Positions 34,071 to 41,804 of a DNA stretch of 64,000 bases are shown one piece after another. The position numbers and the translations under genes were made by a program. How positions within the stretch are numbered: position 1 is the first letter of the stretch; the number at the start of each line of letters is the position of its first letter. The DNA lies in NCBI RefSeq assembly GCF_025215095.1, contig NZ_JALHAP010000081.1, positions 62,001 through 126,000 on the forward strand, written 5' to 3'. The notes under the pieces are model-generated. The model made no database searches, was not told the DNA's origin, and worked only from the letters and a program-made list of their open reading frames with translations. This DNA is from Dryocola boscaweniae. Lineage in GTDB: Bacteria; Pseudomonadota; Gammaproteobacteria; Enterobacterales; Enterobacteriaceae.

Positions 34071-35678
34071 ATGAGTATTTCCTTGAAGAAGTCAGGGATG
34101 CTGAAATTTGGTCTGAGCCTGGTAGCTTTGACCGTTGCAGCCAGCGTTCAGGCTAAGACCCTGGTTTATTGTTCAGAAGGATCGCCTGAAGGTTTTAACC
34201 CTCAGCTTTTCACTTCTGGCACAACTTACGATGCCAGCTCAGTGCCAATCTATAACCGTCTGGTCGAGTTCAAAATCGGCACCACAGAAATCATCCCGGG
34301 CCTTGCTGAAAAATGGGAAGTGAGTGAAGACGGCAAAACCTATACCTTCCACCTGCGTCAGGGCGTGAAGTGGCAGGACAATAAAGACTTCAAACCAACG
34401 CGTGATTTCAACGCCGACGACGTTGTGTTCTCCTTCGATCGTCAGAAAAACGCCCAGAACCCGTACCATAAAGTTTCTGGCGGCAGCTACGAATACTTCG
34501 AAGGCATGGGCCTGCCGGACCTGATAAGCGAAATCAAGAAAGTGGACGACAAAACCGTTCAGTTCGTGCTGACTCGCCCGGAAGCGCCGTTCCTGGCGGA
34601 TATGGCGATGGACTTCGCTTCCATCCTGTCCAAAGAATATGCGGACAACATGATGAAAGCCGGCACGCCGGAAAAAACTGACCTTAACCCAATCGGTACC
34701 GGTCCGTTCCAGCTTCTGCAATACCAGAAAGACTCCCGCATTCTGTACAAAGCGTTCCCGGGCTTCTGGGGCACCAAGCCGCAAATTGACCGTCTGGTCT
34801 TCTCCATCACGCCTGACGCCTCCGTGCGTTACGCTAAGCTACAGAAAAACGAGTGCCAGGTGATGCCGTACCCGAACCCGGCTGACATCGCTCGTATGAA
34901 GCAGGACAAGAACATCGATCTGATGGAACAGGCTGGCCTGAACGTGGGTTATCTTTCCTTCAACACCGAGAAGAAACCGTTCGATGACGTAAAAGTACGT
35001 CAGGCGCTGACTTACGCGGTGAACAAAGAAGCGATCATCAAAGCGGTTTATCAGGGCGCCGGCACCGCCGCTAAAAACCTGATCCCACCAACCATGTGGG
35101 GCTACAACGATGACGTGAAGGACTACACCTACGATCCTGAGAAAGCGAAAGCGCTGCTGAAAGAAGCAGGCCAGGATAAAGGCTTCACCGTTGACCTGTG
35201 GGCAATGCCTGTTCAGCGTCCGTACAACCCGAACGCTCGCCGTATGGCTGAGATGATTCAGGCTGACTGGGCGAAAGTCGGCGTTACCGCCAAAATCGTC
35301 ACCTACGAGTGGGGCGAGTACCTCAAGCGCGCTAAAGCGGGCGAGCACCAGGCCGTGATGATGGGCTGGACCGGGGACAATGGGGATCCGGACAACTTCT
35401 TCGCCACGCTGTTTAGCTGTGATGCGGCGAAAGACGGCTCTAACTACTCTCGCTGGTGCTACAAGCCGTTTGAAGAACTGATCCAGCCTGCGCGTGCGGC
35501 AGAAGATCACAACAAACGTATCGAGCTGTACAAGCAGGCTCAGGTAGTGATGCATGACCAGGCTCCGGCGCTGATCATTGCTCACTCCACCGTATACGAG
35601 CCTGTGCGTAAAGAAGTGAAAGGTTATGTGGTTGATCCATTAGGCAAACATCACTTCGAAAACGTGTCTGTCGAATAA
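34071..35678 (+). CDS. dppA: periplasmic dipeptide-binding protein DppA
   Basis: A 535-residue solute-binding protein of the cluster-C type that delivers dipeptides (and haem or 5-aminolevulinate in E. coli) to DppBCDF. Its signal peptide ends VQA at 26-28 and the mature protein starts KTLVYCSEGSPEGFNPQ. Conserved lobes include the family signature around EVSEDGKTYTFHLRQGVKW, TGTGPFQL-like IGTGPFQLLQY, QALTYAVNKEAI and WTGDNGDPDNFFATLFSC, with the aspartate that binds the peptide amino group. The ATG at 34071 has GGAG at a normal distance. It is separated from dppB by a BIME, the usual cause of higher dppA expression. Confidence 0.97.
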   Translation: MSISLKKSGMLKFGLSLVALTVAASVQAKTLVYCSEGSPEGFNPQLFTSGTTYDASSVPIYNRLVEFKIGTTEIIPGLAEKWEVSEDGKTYTFHLRQGVKWQDNKDFKPTRDFNADDVVFSFDRQKNAQNPYHKVSGGSYEYFEGMGLPDLISEIKKVDDKTVQFVLTRPEAPFLADMAMDFASILSKEYADNMMKAGTPEKTDLNPIGTGPFQLLQYQKDSRILYKAFPGFWGTKPQIDRLVFSITPDASVRYAKLQKNECQVMPYPNPADIARMKQDKNIDLMEQAGLNVGYLSFNTEKKPFDDVKVRQALTYAVNKEAIIKAVYQGAGTAAKNLIPPTMWGYNDDVKDYTYDPEKAKALLKEAGQDKGFTVDLWAMPVQRPYNPNARRMAEMIQADWAKVGVTAKIVTYEWGEYLKRAKAGEHQAVMMGWTGDNGDPDNFFATLFSCDAAKDGSNYSRWCYKPFEELIQPARAAEDHNKRIELYKQAQVVMHDQAPALIIAHSTVYEPVRKEVKGYVVDPLGKHHFENVSVE

Positions 35679-35710
35679 TAAAACGGACCCAACCCGAAGC
35701 CGGTTGAATA

Positions 35711-35787
35711 CGTAGGGTGGATAAGCGATAGCGCCATCCACCACTTATGTGGTTGCGGCGGATGGCGCACTGCTTACCCGCCCTACG
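35711..35787. repeat. REP/BIME-like pair between dppA and dppB
   Basis: CGTAGGGTGGATAAGCGATAGCGCCATCCACC (35711-35742) faces GCGGCGGATGGCGCACTGCTTACCCGCCCTAC (35755-35786). It lies within the dpp transcript and probably stabilises the dppA message. Confidence 0.8.
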
Positions 35788-35905
35788 GTTCAGCCCTTCG
35801 CAAGCTTCGGGTGAATAAATTATTCCCTCTATGATGAGGGAAAGATTTGTGAGCAATACAATCCTTGTGCTGCAAAGCCCAGGGAGATTACAGAGAATCC
35901 GGGAT

Positions 35906-36925
35906 ATGTTGCAGTTCATCCTTCGACGTCTGGGGCTAGTTATCCCCACGTTTATCGGTATTACCCTACTTACCTTCGCCTTTGTGCATATGATTCCCGG
36001 TGACCCGGTGATGATCATGGCCGGCGAGCGTGGTATCTCTCCTGAACGTCATGCCCAGTTGCTGGCCGAACTCGGTCTCGATAAGCCGATGTGGCAGCAG
36101 TACCTCCATTACATATGGGGCGTAATGCACGGCGATTTAGGCATTTCGTTAAAAAGCCGCCTCCCGGTATGGGATGAGTTCGTGCCGCGCTTTAAAGCGA
36201 CCATGGAACTCGGCGTATGCGCCATGATTTTCGCCGTTGCCGTGGGTATCCCGGTTGGCGTGCTGGCAGCCGTTAAACGCGGTTCCATCTTTGACCACAC
36301 TTCGGTTGGCCTGGCGCTTACCGGTTATTCCATGCCTATCTTCTGGTGGGGCATGATGCTTATCATGCTGGTTTCGGTGTACTGGAACCTGACTCCGGTT
36401 TCCGGGCGCGTCAGCGATACGGTATTCCTTGACGACACCATGCCGCTTACCGGTTTTATGCTGATAGACACCGCTATCTGGGGCGAACAGGGCGACTTCA
36501 TCGATGCGCTTGCCCATATGGTCCTGCCTGCCGTCGTGCTCGGCACCATTCCATTAGCGGTAATCGTGCGTATGACCCGTTCTGCCATGCTTGAAGTGCT
36601 TGGCGAAGACTACATCCGTACCGCGCGTGCGAAAGGCCTGACGCGTATGCGCGTCATCGTGGTTCATGCCCTGCGCAACGCAATGTTGCCGGTGGTGACG
36701 GTTATCGGCCTGCAGGTCGGGACGCTGCTTGCCGGCGCGATTCTGACGGAAACCATTTTTTCCTGGCCGGGCCTTGGCCGCTGGCTTATCGACGCGCTTC
36801 AGCGTCGTGATTACCCGGTAGTGCAGGGCGGCGTATTGCTGGTGGCGACGATGATTATCCTCGTTAACCTGCTCGTCGACTTACTGTACGGCGTGGTGAA
36901 CCCGCGTATACGCCATAAGAAATAA
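35906..36925 (+). CDS. dppB: dipeptide ABC transporter permease DppB
   Basis: A 339-residue inner-membrane permease, the E. coli length. Six membrane helices are expected: the first at about 9-29 (LGLVIPTFIGITLLTFAFVHM), the others across about 100-125, 135-160, 195-215, 255-280 and 305-325. The EAA loop that docks the ATPase reads EDYIRTARAKGLTRMRVIVVHALRNAMLPV. The ATG at 35906 gives MLQFILRRLG as in the family; 25 upstream codons are open but unrelated. DppC is its partner, starting nine bases after the dppB stop. Confidence 0.96.
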   Translation: MLQFILRRLGLVIPTFIGITLLTFAFVHMIPGDPVMIMAGERGISPERHAQLLAELGLDKPMWQQYLHYIWGVMHGDLGISLKSRLPVWDEFVPRFKATMELGVCAMIFAVAVGIPVGVLAAVKRGSIFDHTSVGLALTGYSMPIFWWGMMLIMLVSVYWNLTPVSGRVSDTVFLDDTMPLTGFMLIDTAIWGEQGDFIDALAHMVLPAVVLGTIPLAVIVRMTRSAMLEVLGEDYIRTARAKGLTRMRVIVVHALRNAMLPVVTVIGLQVGTLLAGAILTETIFSWPGLGRWLIDALQRRDYPVVQGGVLLVATMIILVNLLVDLLYGVVNPRIRHKK

Positions 36926-36934
36926 GGGGCCATC

Positions 36935-37837
36935 ATGACGCAAGTAACTGAAAGTAAAGTAGTGGCGGCGCCGAAGCCAATGACGCCATTCCAGGAGTTC
37001 TGGCACTATTTCAAACGTAACAAAGGCGCGGTCGTAGGCCTCGTGTACGTCACGGTGATGATTCTGATTGCCATCTTTGCCAACGTCCTCGCCCCGCACG
37101 GCCCGGCTGAACAGTTCCGCGATGCGCTGCTGCATCCGCCGGTCTGGCAGGAAGGCGGTAGCTGGCAGTTTATTCTCGGTACCGATGACGTAGGCCGCGA
37201 CATTATGGCTCGCCTGATGTACGGCGCGCGCCTGTCGCTGCTGGTGGGCTGCCTGGTCGTTGTGCTGTCGTTGATTATGGGCGTGATACTCGGCCTGATA
37301 GCCGGATATTTCGGCGGCCTTATCGACAACATCATCATGCGTATCGTTGACATTATGCTGGCGCTGCCAAGCCTGCTGCTGGCCCTGGTGCTGGTGGCGA
37401 TCTTCGGCCCGTCGATTGTTAACGCCTCGCTTGCTCTGACGTTCGTTGCGCTGCCGCACTATGTGCGACTGACGCGTGGCGCGGTGCTGGTGGAAGTTAA
37501 CCGCGATTATGTCACCGCTTCCCGCGTGGCGGGCGCAAGCCCGATGCGCCAGATGTTCATCAACATTTTACCGAACTGCCTTGCACCGCTTATCGTGCAG
37601 GCGTCTCTGGGCTTCTCTAACGCCATTCTCGATATGGCCGCTCTTGGCTTCCTTGGCATGGGTGCGCAGCCGCCAACACCGGAATGGGGCACCATGCTCT
37701 CCGATGTGTTGCAGTTCGCGCAAAGCGCCTGGTGGGTTGTCACCTTCCCCGGTGTCGCAATCCTGCTGACGGTGCTGGCATTTAACCTGATGGGTGACGG
37801 GCTGCGTGATGCGCTCGATCCTAAACTCAAGCAGTAA
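36935..37837 (+). CDS. dppC: dipeptide ABC transporter permease DppC
   Basis: A 300-residue permease that pairs with DppB. It begins with a cytoplasmic stretch of about 35 residues, then the helix [23 protein letters not shown], the OppC-type periplasmic segment ([22 protein letters not shown]) and four further helices. The EAA loop is [30 protein letters not shown]. It ends [19 protein letters not shown], the common ending of this subfamily. dppD starts 11 bases after its stop. Confidence 0.96.
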   Translation: MTQVTESKVVAAPKPMTPFQEFWHYFKRNKGAVVGLVYVTVMILIAIFANVLAPHGPAEQFRDALLHPPVWQEGGSWQFILGTDDVGRDIMARLMYGARLSLLVGCLVVVLSLIMGVILGLIAGYFGGLIDNIIMRIVDIMLALPSLLLALVLVAIFGPSIVNASLALTFVALPHYVRLTRGAVLVEVNRDYVTASRVAGASPMRQMFINILPNCLAPLIVQASLGFSNAILDMAALGFLGMGAQPPTPEWGTMLSDVLQFAQSAWWVVTFPGVAILLTVLAFNLMGDGLRDALDPKLKQ

Positions 37838-37848
37838 AGGGCGACGTA

Positions 37849-38832
37849 ATGGCGTTATTGAATGTAGATAAATTATCGGTGCACTTCGGCGACGAAGGGA
37901 CACCGTTCCGTGCCGTAGACCGCGTAAGTTACACGGTAAATCAGGGCGAAGTTGTCGGTATTGTAGGCGAATCGGGTTCCGGTAAATCCGTCAGCTCGCT
38001 GGCGATTATGGGGCTGATTGATTATCCAGGCCGCGTCATGGCCGAGAAGCTGGAATTTAACGGCCAGGACCTGCAGAAGATTTCTGAGAAAGAGCGTCGC
38101 AATCTGGTAGGCGCCGAAGTGGCGATGATTTTCCAGGACCCGATGACCAGCCTCAATCCTTGCTACACCGTTGGTTTCCAGATAATGGAAGCGATTAAGG
38201 TGCACCAGGGCGGCAACAAGAAAACCCGTCGTCAGCGTGCCATCGACCTGCTGAACCTGGTGGGTATTCCCGATGCGGCATCGCGTCTGGACGTTTATCC
38301 GCACCAGCTTTCCGGTGGGATGAGCCAGCGCGTGATGATAGCGATGGCGATTGCCTGTCGTCCAAAACTGCTGATTGCCGATGAACCGACCACCGCGCTG
38401 GATGTCACTATTCAGGCGCAAATCATCGAGCTGTTACTGGAACTGCAGCAAAAAGAAAATATGGCGCTGATCCTTATCACCCATGACCTTGCGCTGGTGG
38501 CCGAAGCGGCACACAAAATTATCGTGATGTACGCAGGTCAGGTGGTGGAAACGGGCGAAGCGAAGGACATCTTCCGCGCACCGCGTCACCCTTATACCCA
38601 GGCGCTGCTGCGCGCGCTGCCGGAATTTGCGCAGGACAAAGCCCGTCTGGCCTCGCTGCCGGGCGTTGTACCGGGCAAGTACGACCGCCCGAACGGCTGC
38701 CTGCTGAACCCGCGTTGCCCGTATGCGACAGACCGCTGCCGTGCCGAAGAGCCGGAACTGAATCTGGTGGACAACGGACGTCAGTCCAAATGCCACTACC
38801 CACTCGATGATGCCGGGAGGCCAACCCTATGA
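37849..38832 (+). CDS. dppD: dipeptide ABC transporter ATPase DppD
   Basis: A 327-residue ABC ATPase. Walker A is GESGSGKS at 40-47, the Q-loop is [10 protein letters not shown], the signature is LSGGMSQRV, Walker B is [12 protein letters not shown], and the H-loop histidine is in LITHDLA. The C-terminal oligopeptide/dipeptide extension holds RCPYATDRC, with cysteines ([16 protein letters not shown]) that bind an iron-sulfur cluster in homologous DppD subunits. It forms a heterodimer with DppF. Its stop overlaps the dppF start by four bases. Confidence 0.96.
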   Translation: MALLNVDKLSVHFGDEGTPFRAVDRVSYTVNQGEVVGIVGESGSGKSVSSLAIMGLIDYPGRVMAEKLEFNGQDLQKISEKERRNLVGAEVAMIFQDPMTSLNPCYTVGFQIMEAIKVHQGGNKKTRRQRAIDLLNLVGIPDAASRLDVYPHQLSGGMSQRVMIAMAIACRPKLLIADEPTTALDVTIQAQIIELLLELQQKENMALILITHDLALVAEAAHKIIVMYAGQVVETGEAKDIFRAPRHPYTQALLRALPEFAQDKARLASLPGVVPGKYDRPNGCLLNPRCPYATDRCRAEEPELNLVDNGRQSKCHYPLDDAGRPTL

Positions 38833-39833
38833 GTACCGAACAGGCCGCCACGCAACCGCTGTTGCAGGCCATCGACCTGAAAAAACACTACCCGGTGAAA
38901 AAGGGCATTTTCGGCCAGGAACGCCTGGTGAAAGCGCTCGACGGGGTTTCCTTTAACCTCGAACGCGGTAAAACGCTGGCGGTAGTAGGCGAATCCGGCT
39001 GTGGGAAATCCACTCTCGGCCGCCTGCTGACGATGATCGAAATCCCGACCGGCGGCGAGCTGTACTATCAGGGCCAGGACTTGCTCAAGCCTGATGAAAC
39101 GGCGGAAAAGCTGCGTCGCCAGAAGATCCAGATTGTGTTCCAGAACCCGTACGGCTCGCTGAACCCGCGTAAAAAAGTGGGGCAAATTCTGGAAGAGCCG
39201 CTGCAAATCAACACCAGCCTGAGCAAAGCCGAACGCCGTGAAAAAGCGCTGGCGATGATGGCGAAGGTCGGCCTGAAAACCGAGCATTACGACCGCTATC
39301 CGCATATGTTCTCCGGCGGCCAGCGTCAGCGTATCGCTATCGCACGCGGTTTGATGCTGGATCCGGACGTTGTGATTGCGGACGAACCTGTTTCCGCGCT
39401 GGACGTATCCGTGCGCGCGCAGGTGTTGAACCTGATGATGGATCTGCAGCAGGAAATGGGGCTGTCGTACGTGTTCATATCTCACGACCTGTCGGTGGTA
39501 GAGCACATCGCTGATGAAGTGATGGTGATGTACCTTGGCCGTTGCGTGGAGAAAGGTACGAAAGACCAGATCTTCTCCAACCCGCGTCATCCGTACACGC
39601 AGGCGCTGCTTTCAGCCACGCCGCGCCTGAACCCGGACGACCGTCGCGAGCGCATCAAGCTGACCGGCGAGTTGCCAAGCCCGCTGAATCCGCCTCCGGG
39701 CTGTGCGTTCAACGCCCGCTGCCGTCGTCGTTTTGGGCCGTGCACGCAGCTTCAGCCGCAGCTCAAAGAGTACGGCGGCCAGTTAGTGGCTTGCTTTGCT
39801 GTTGACCAGGATGAGAACGGGGAAATTCGTTAA
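38829..39833 (+). CDS. dppF: dipeptide ABC transporter ATPase DppF
   Basis: A 334-residue ABC ATPase, the second nucleotide-binding subunit of the Dpp importer. Walker A is GESGCGKST at 54-62, the Q-loop [12 protein letters not shown], the signature [15 protein letters not shown], Walker [13 protein letters not shown] and the H-loop FISHDLS. The C-terminal extension has [24 protein letters not shown] with clustered cysteines. It is translationally coupled to dppD and is the last gene of the operon; an intrinsic terminator follows at once. Confidence 0.96.
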   Translation: MSTEQAATQPLLQAIDLKKHYPVKKGIFGQERLVKALDGVSFNLERGKTLAVVGESGCGKSTLGRLLTMIEIPTGGELYYQGQDLLKPDETAEKLRRQKIQIVFQNPYGSLNPRKKVGQILEEPLQINTSLSKAERREKALAMMAKVGLKTEHYDRYPHMFSGGQRQRIAIARGLMLDPDVVIADEPVSALDVSVRAQVLNLMMDLQQEMGLSYVFISHDLSVVEHIADEVMVMYLGRCVEKGTKDQIFSNPRHPYTQALLSATPRLNPDDRRERIKLTGELPSPLNPPPGCAFNARCRRRFGPCTQLQPQLKEYGGQLVACFAVDQDENGEIR

Positions 39834-39840
39834 AATATAA

Positions 39841-39865
39841 AGCCGGGGATTCTCCCGGCTTTTTT
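39841..39865 (+). terminator. terminator of the dpp operon
   Basis: AGCCGGG and CCCGGCT form a 7-bp stem with a 6-base loop and a run of Ts, eight bases after the dppF stop. Confidence 0.92.
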
Positions 39866-39940
39866 GTAGGGCGGATAAGCTTGCGTCATCCGCCTTCTGG
39901 AACGTTTAGGGTGGGTGACGCTCGTGCTTACCCACCCTAC
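39866..39940. repeat. REP/BIME-like pair after dppF
   Basis: GTAGGGCGGATAAGCTTGCGTCATCCGCC (39866-39894) faces AGGGTGGGTGACGCTCGTGCTTACCCACCCTAC (39908-39940), directly abutting the dpp terminator. Confidence 0.75.
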
Positions 39941-40142
39941 AGTTACTGTATTTTTCCAGTCTGTAATATTGCGCAGCCGCTTGGTATATTTTCCCTTTAA
40001 ATAATCACACAAATATTCCTTTCGCGATAAATGTTAATTTCTCTCACAAAATAAATCTTTGGGCTTTCTTATTTTTTAACGTATCGCACAGCTTAAAATA
40101 GGGTTATTTGCTTTATGTCGGGATAAATAATGTGCTACTGCC

Positions 40143-40171
40143 TTGACGGACTAATACTTTATGCTTATATA
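40143..40171 (+). promoter_or_regulatory. candidate sigma-70 promoter of cellulose locus I
   Basis: TTGACG (40143-40148), 17-base spacer, TATATA (40166-40171). If used, it gives a leader of roughly 240 bases before bcsO. The region 39941-40142 is A/T-rich without an open frame. A 13-codon frame starting at the ATG near 40193 lies within the leader. Confidence 0.45.
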
Positions 40172-40278
40172 GAATTGAATAAGAAAAAAAGATGGAGATA
40201 TGGCTCAGGCTATCGATATCATATTACGAATAACCCGCCGTGCAGGTTACGGAAATAATAATAAATAGTGTAATTATC

Positions 40279-40310
40279 ACGCCACGCAAATGAAACACGC
40301 TGCGTGGCGT
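40279..40310 (+). promoter_or_regulatory. hairpin 1 in the bcs locus I leader
   Basis: A perfect 10-bp stem (ACGCCACGCA with TGCGTGGCGT) with a 12-base loop, followed by TTGTATGTAT. It could act as an attenuator or as an mRNA-stabilising structure. Confidence 0.5.
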
Positions 40311-40353
40311 TTGTATGTATGTCACTGCCGCAGACAAAACTTTAATTTCCAGC

Positions 40354-40387
40354 AATGCCTGGCCACGATAAAGCCGTGCGTGGCATT
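40354..40387 (+). promoter_or_regulatory. hairpin 2 in the bcs locus I leader
   Basis: AATGCC and GGCATT close an imperfect stem that also pairs CACG with CGTG; it shares the CCACG/CGTGG core with hairpin 1. It ends 33 bases before the chosen bcsO start. Confidence 0.4.
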
Positions 40388-40420
40388 CATAATATTTACT
40401 TGTAAATCATGGGCATCGAA

Positions 40421-40987
40421 ATGAAAAGTTATGATGATTTGCAGCGTTTCAAGGACAAGACACGCACGGGCGCTATTGGGTTCAAGGATATGTCGGCGCA
40501 AACTCAGCAGTTAAGCACCAGTAACTGGGCGATTATCAAACAGCTTTCCGGCGATAACGATGATTCGGTGCTGGCGCAGGCCGGCAGCGTCGCGGTGCCT
40601 GTACCGCAGGCGATCAAACCCGGCGAATTTGACGCAGCTTTTGCTAAGCCGATACCTGCACAGGTTATTGAGCCGGTGGGCGCGCATCACTCTATTCTTG
40701 GCAGCCTGAACGCGGCTATGCCAGTTGAAAAAGCCGCAGAAAATTCGCTCCCGGAAGAGAAACCCGCGGCGGCTTCCCTGTTTGCACAACTGACCCCCGC
40801 CGCCGCGGCCCCTGCGCCATCTGCTGCTCCAGCTTTTGAACCCGCGAAACACTATGCCGCGCCGGCAAAAGCCGAACCTGTGCGTTTTGAACAGCTTTTT
40901 GCGGCCAAAGGGGCAACGACGACAAACCATCCTGCCAAAGACCTCCCGTTACAACCGCTCCTGGAGATGATTGCTTCATGCCGCTAG
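40421..40987 (+). CDS. bcsO: cellulose synthesis accessory protein BcsO (proline/alanine-rich)
   Basis: A 188-residue protein without a known enzyme fold. The N-terminal part, MKSYDDLQRFKDKTRTGAIG with FKDMSAQTQQ after it, resembles BcsO, a protein described as proline-rich and found at the head of BcsD-containing enteric cellulose loci. The middle and C-terminal parts are low complexity, with runs of A and P (about 112-160), and look disordered. No signal peptide or membrane segment is seen, so it is cytosolic. The ATG at 40421 is chosen to fit the MKSYDD start; an ATG at 40409 is also open and neither has a strong ribosome site. Its 3' end overlaps bcsQ by 10 bases. Its biochemical role is unknown. 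Confidence 0.75.
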   Translation: MKSYDDLQRFKDKTRTGAIGFKDMSAQTQQLSTSNWAIIKQLSGDNDDSVLAQAGSVAVPVPQAIKPGEFDAAFAKPIPAQVIEPVGAHHSILGSLNAAMPVEKAAENSLPEEKPAAASLFAQLTPAAAAPAPSAAPAFEPAKHYAAPAKAEPVRFEQLFAAKGATTTNHPAKDLPLQPLLEMIASCR

Positions 40988-41784
40988 TTTGTGTTTGCTC
41001 GCCAAAAGGTGGGGTAGGAAAAACCACGATCACCGCCAACCTGGCGTACGCCCTGGCGCGTTCCGGCAGCAAAGTGCTGGCCATTGATTTCGATGTGCAA
41101 AACGCGCTGCGTCTGCATTTTGGCGTACCGTTGTCCGACGGACGCGGCTTCGTGGCTCGCGCCAGCGAGTCTGCCGACTGGAGCCAGTCCGTGCTCACCG
41201 CGGGCAGCAACATGTTTGTGCTGCCTTATGGCGATGTTACTGAAGAACAGCGCCTCGATTTCGAACAGCGTCTTACTAACGACAGCCATTTCCTGACGCG
41301 TGGATTAAGCGCCCTGCTTAATTATCCCGGCCTGGTGATTCTGGCTGACTTCCCCCCGGGACCCAATCCTGCGCTGAAGGCCATGTCTCAACTGGCCGAC
41401 CTGCATCTGGTGACGATGCTGGCGGATACCGCTTCGCTGTCGCTCCTGCCGCACATCGAAAACCATCGGCTGACGGGCGGCGAGCCGCTTAATCATAAAG
41501 CCGGATATTATTTCCTGATAAACCAAAGCGATAGCCGTCGTCACATTAGCCGTGATGTCACTGCTTTTATGCAGCAGCGTCTCGGCGATCGTCTGCTCGG
41601 CATTATTAACCGGGATGAAAGCGTCGCTGAAGCCAATGCCTCACAGCAATCGATATTTGATTTCAGCGCAGCCTCTGCCGCTGCTTTTGATATTGAGCTG
41701 GTGAGCAAACGCGTGGCGGGCATTCTGGGAATAAAAATTGGTGACGGTGCTGTACACGCCGGTCTGAGAACGTCTAATTTCTGA
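40978..41784 (+). CDS. bcsQ: BcsQ, MinD/ParA-like ATPase of cellulose locus I
   Basis: A 268-residue SIMIBI-class ATPase of the MinD/ParA family associated with cellulose synthesis, thought to help place or assemble the synthase at the inner membrane. The deviant Walker A motif is complete, SPKGGVGKTT at 8-17, with both the signature lysine K10 and the P-loop lysine K15. Switch II/Walker B lies at VILADFPPGPNPAL, and the base-binding region at FLINQSD. The C-terminal part (residues about 215-268) is variable. It differs from the locus II BcsQ, which lacks both lysines. It overlaps bcsO and is followed by bcsA after 20 bases. Confidence 0.88.
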   Translation: MPLVCVCSPKGGVGKTTITANLAYALARSGSKVLAIDFDVQNALRLHFGVPLSDGRGFVARASESADWSQSVLTAGSNMFVLPYGDVTEEQRLDFEQRLTNDSHFLTRGLSALLNYPGLVILADFPPGPNPALKAMSQLADLHLVTMLADTASLSLLPHIENHRLTGGEPLNHKAGYYFLINQSDSRRHISRDVTAFMQQRLGDRLLGIINRDESVAEANASQQSIFDFSAASAAAFDIELVSKRVAGILGIKIGDGAVHAGLRTSNF

Positions 41785-41804
41785 ACACACTTTCAGGAAG
41801 TCCT

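Noticed and set aside
34839-35585. A 248-codon minus-strand frame inside dppA
   Set aside because: Shadow of dppA with low-plausibility composition (rich in R, V, H and F) and no domain.
40172-40420. c-di-GMP riboswitch in the bcsO leader
   Set aside because: The hairpins do not show the conserved core sequences or tetraloop/receptor pattern of class I or II c-di-GMP riboswitches.
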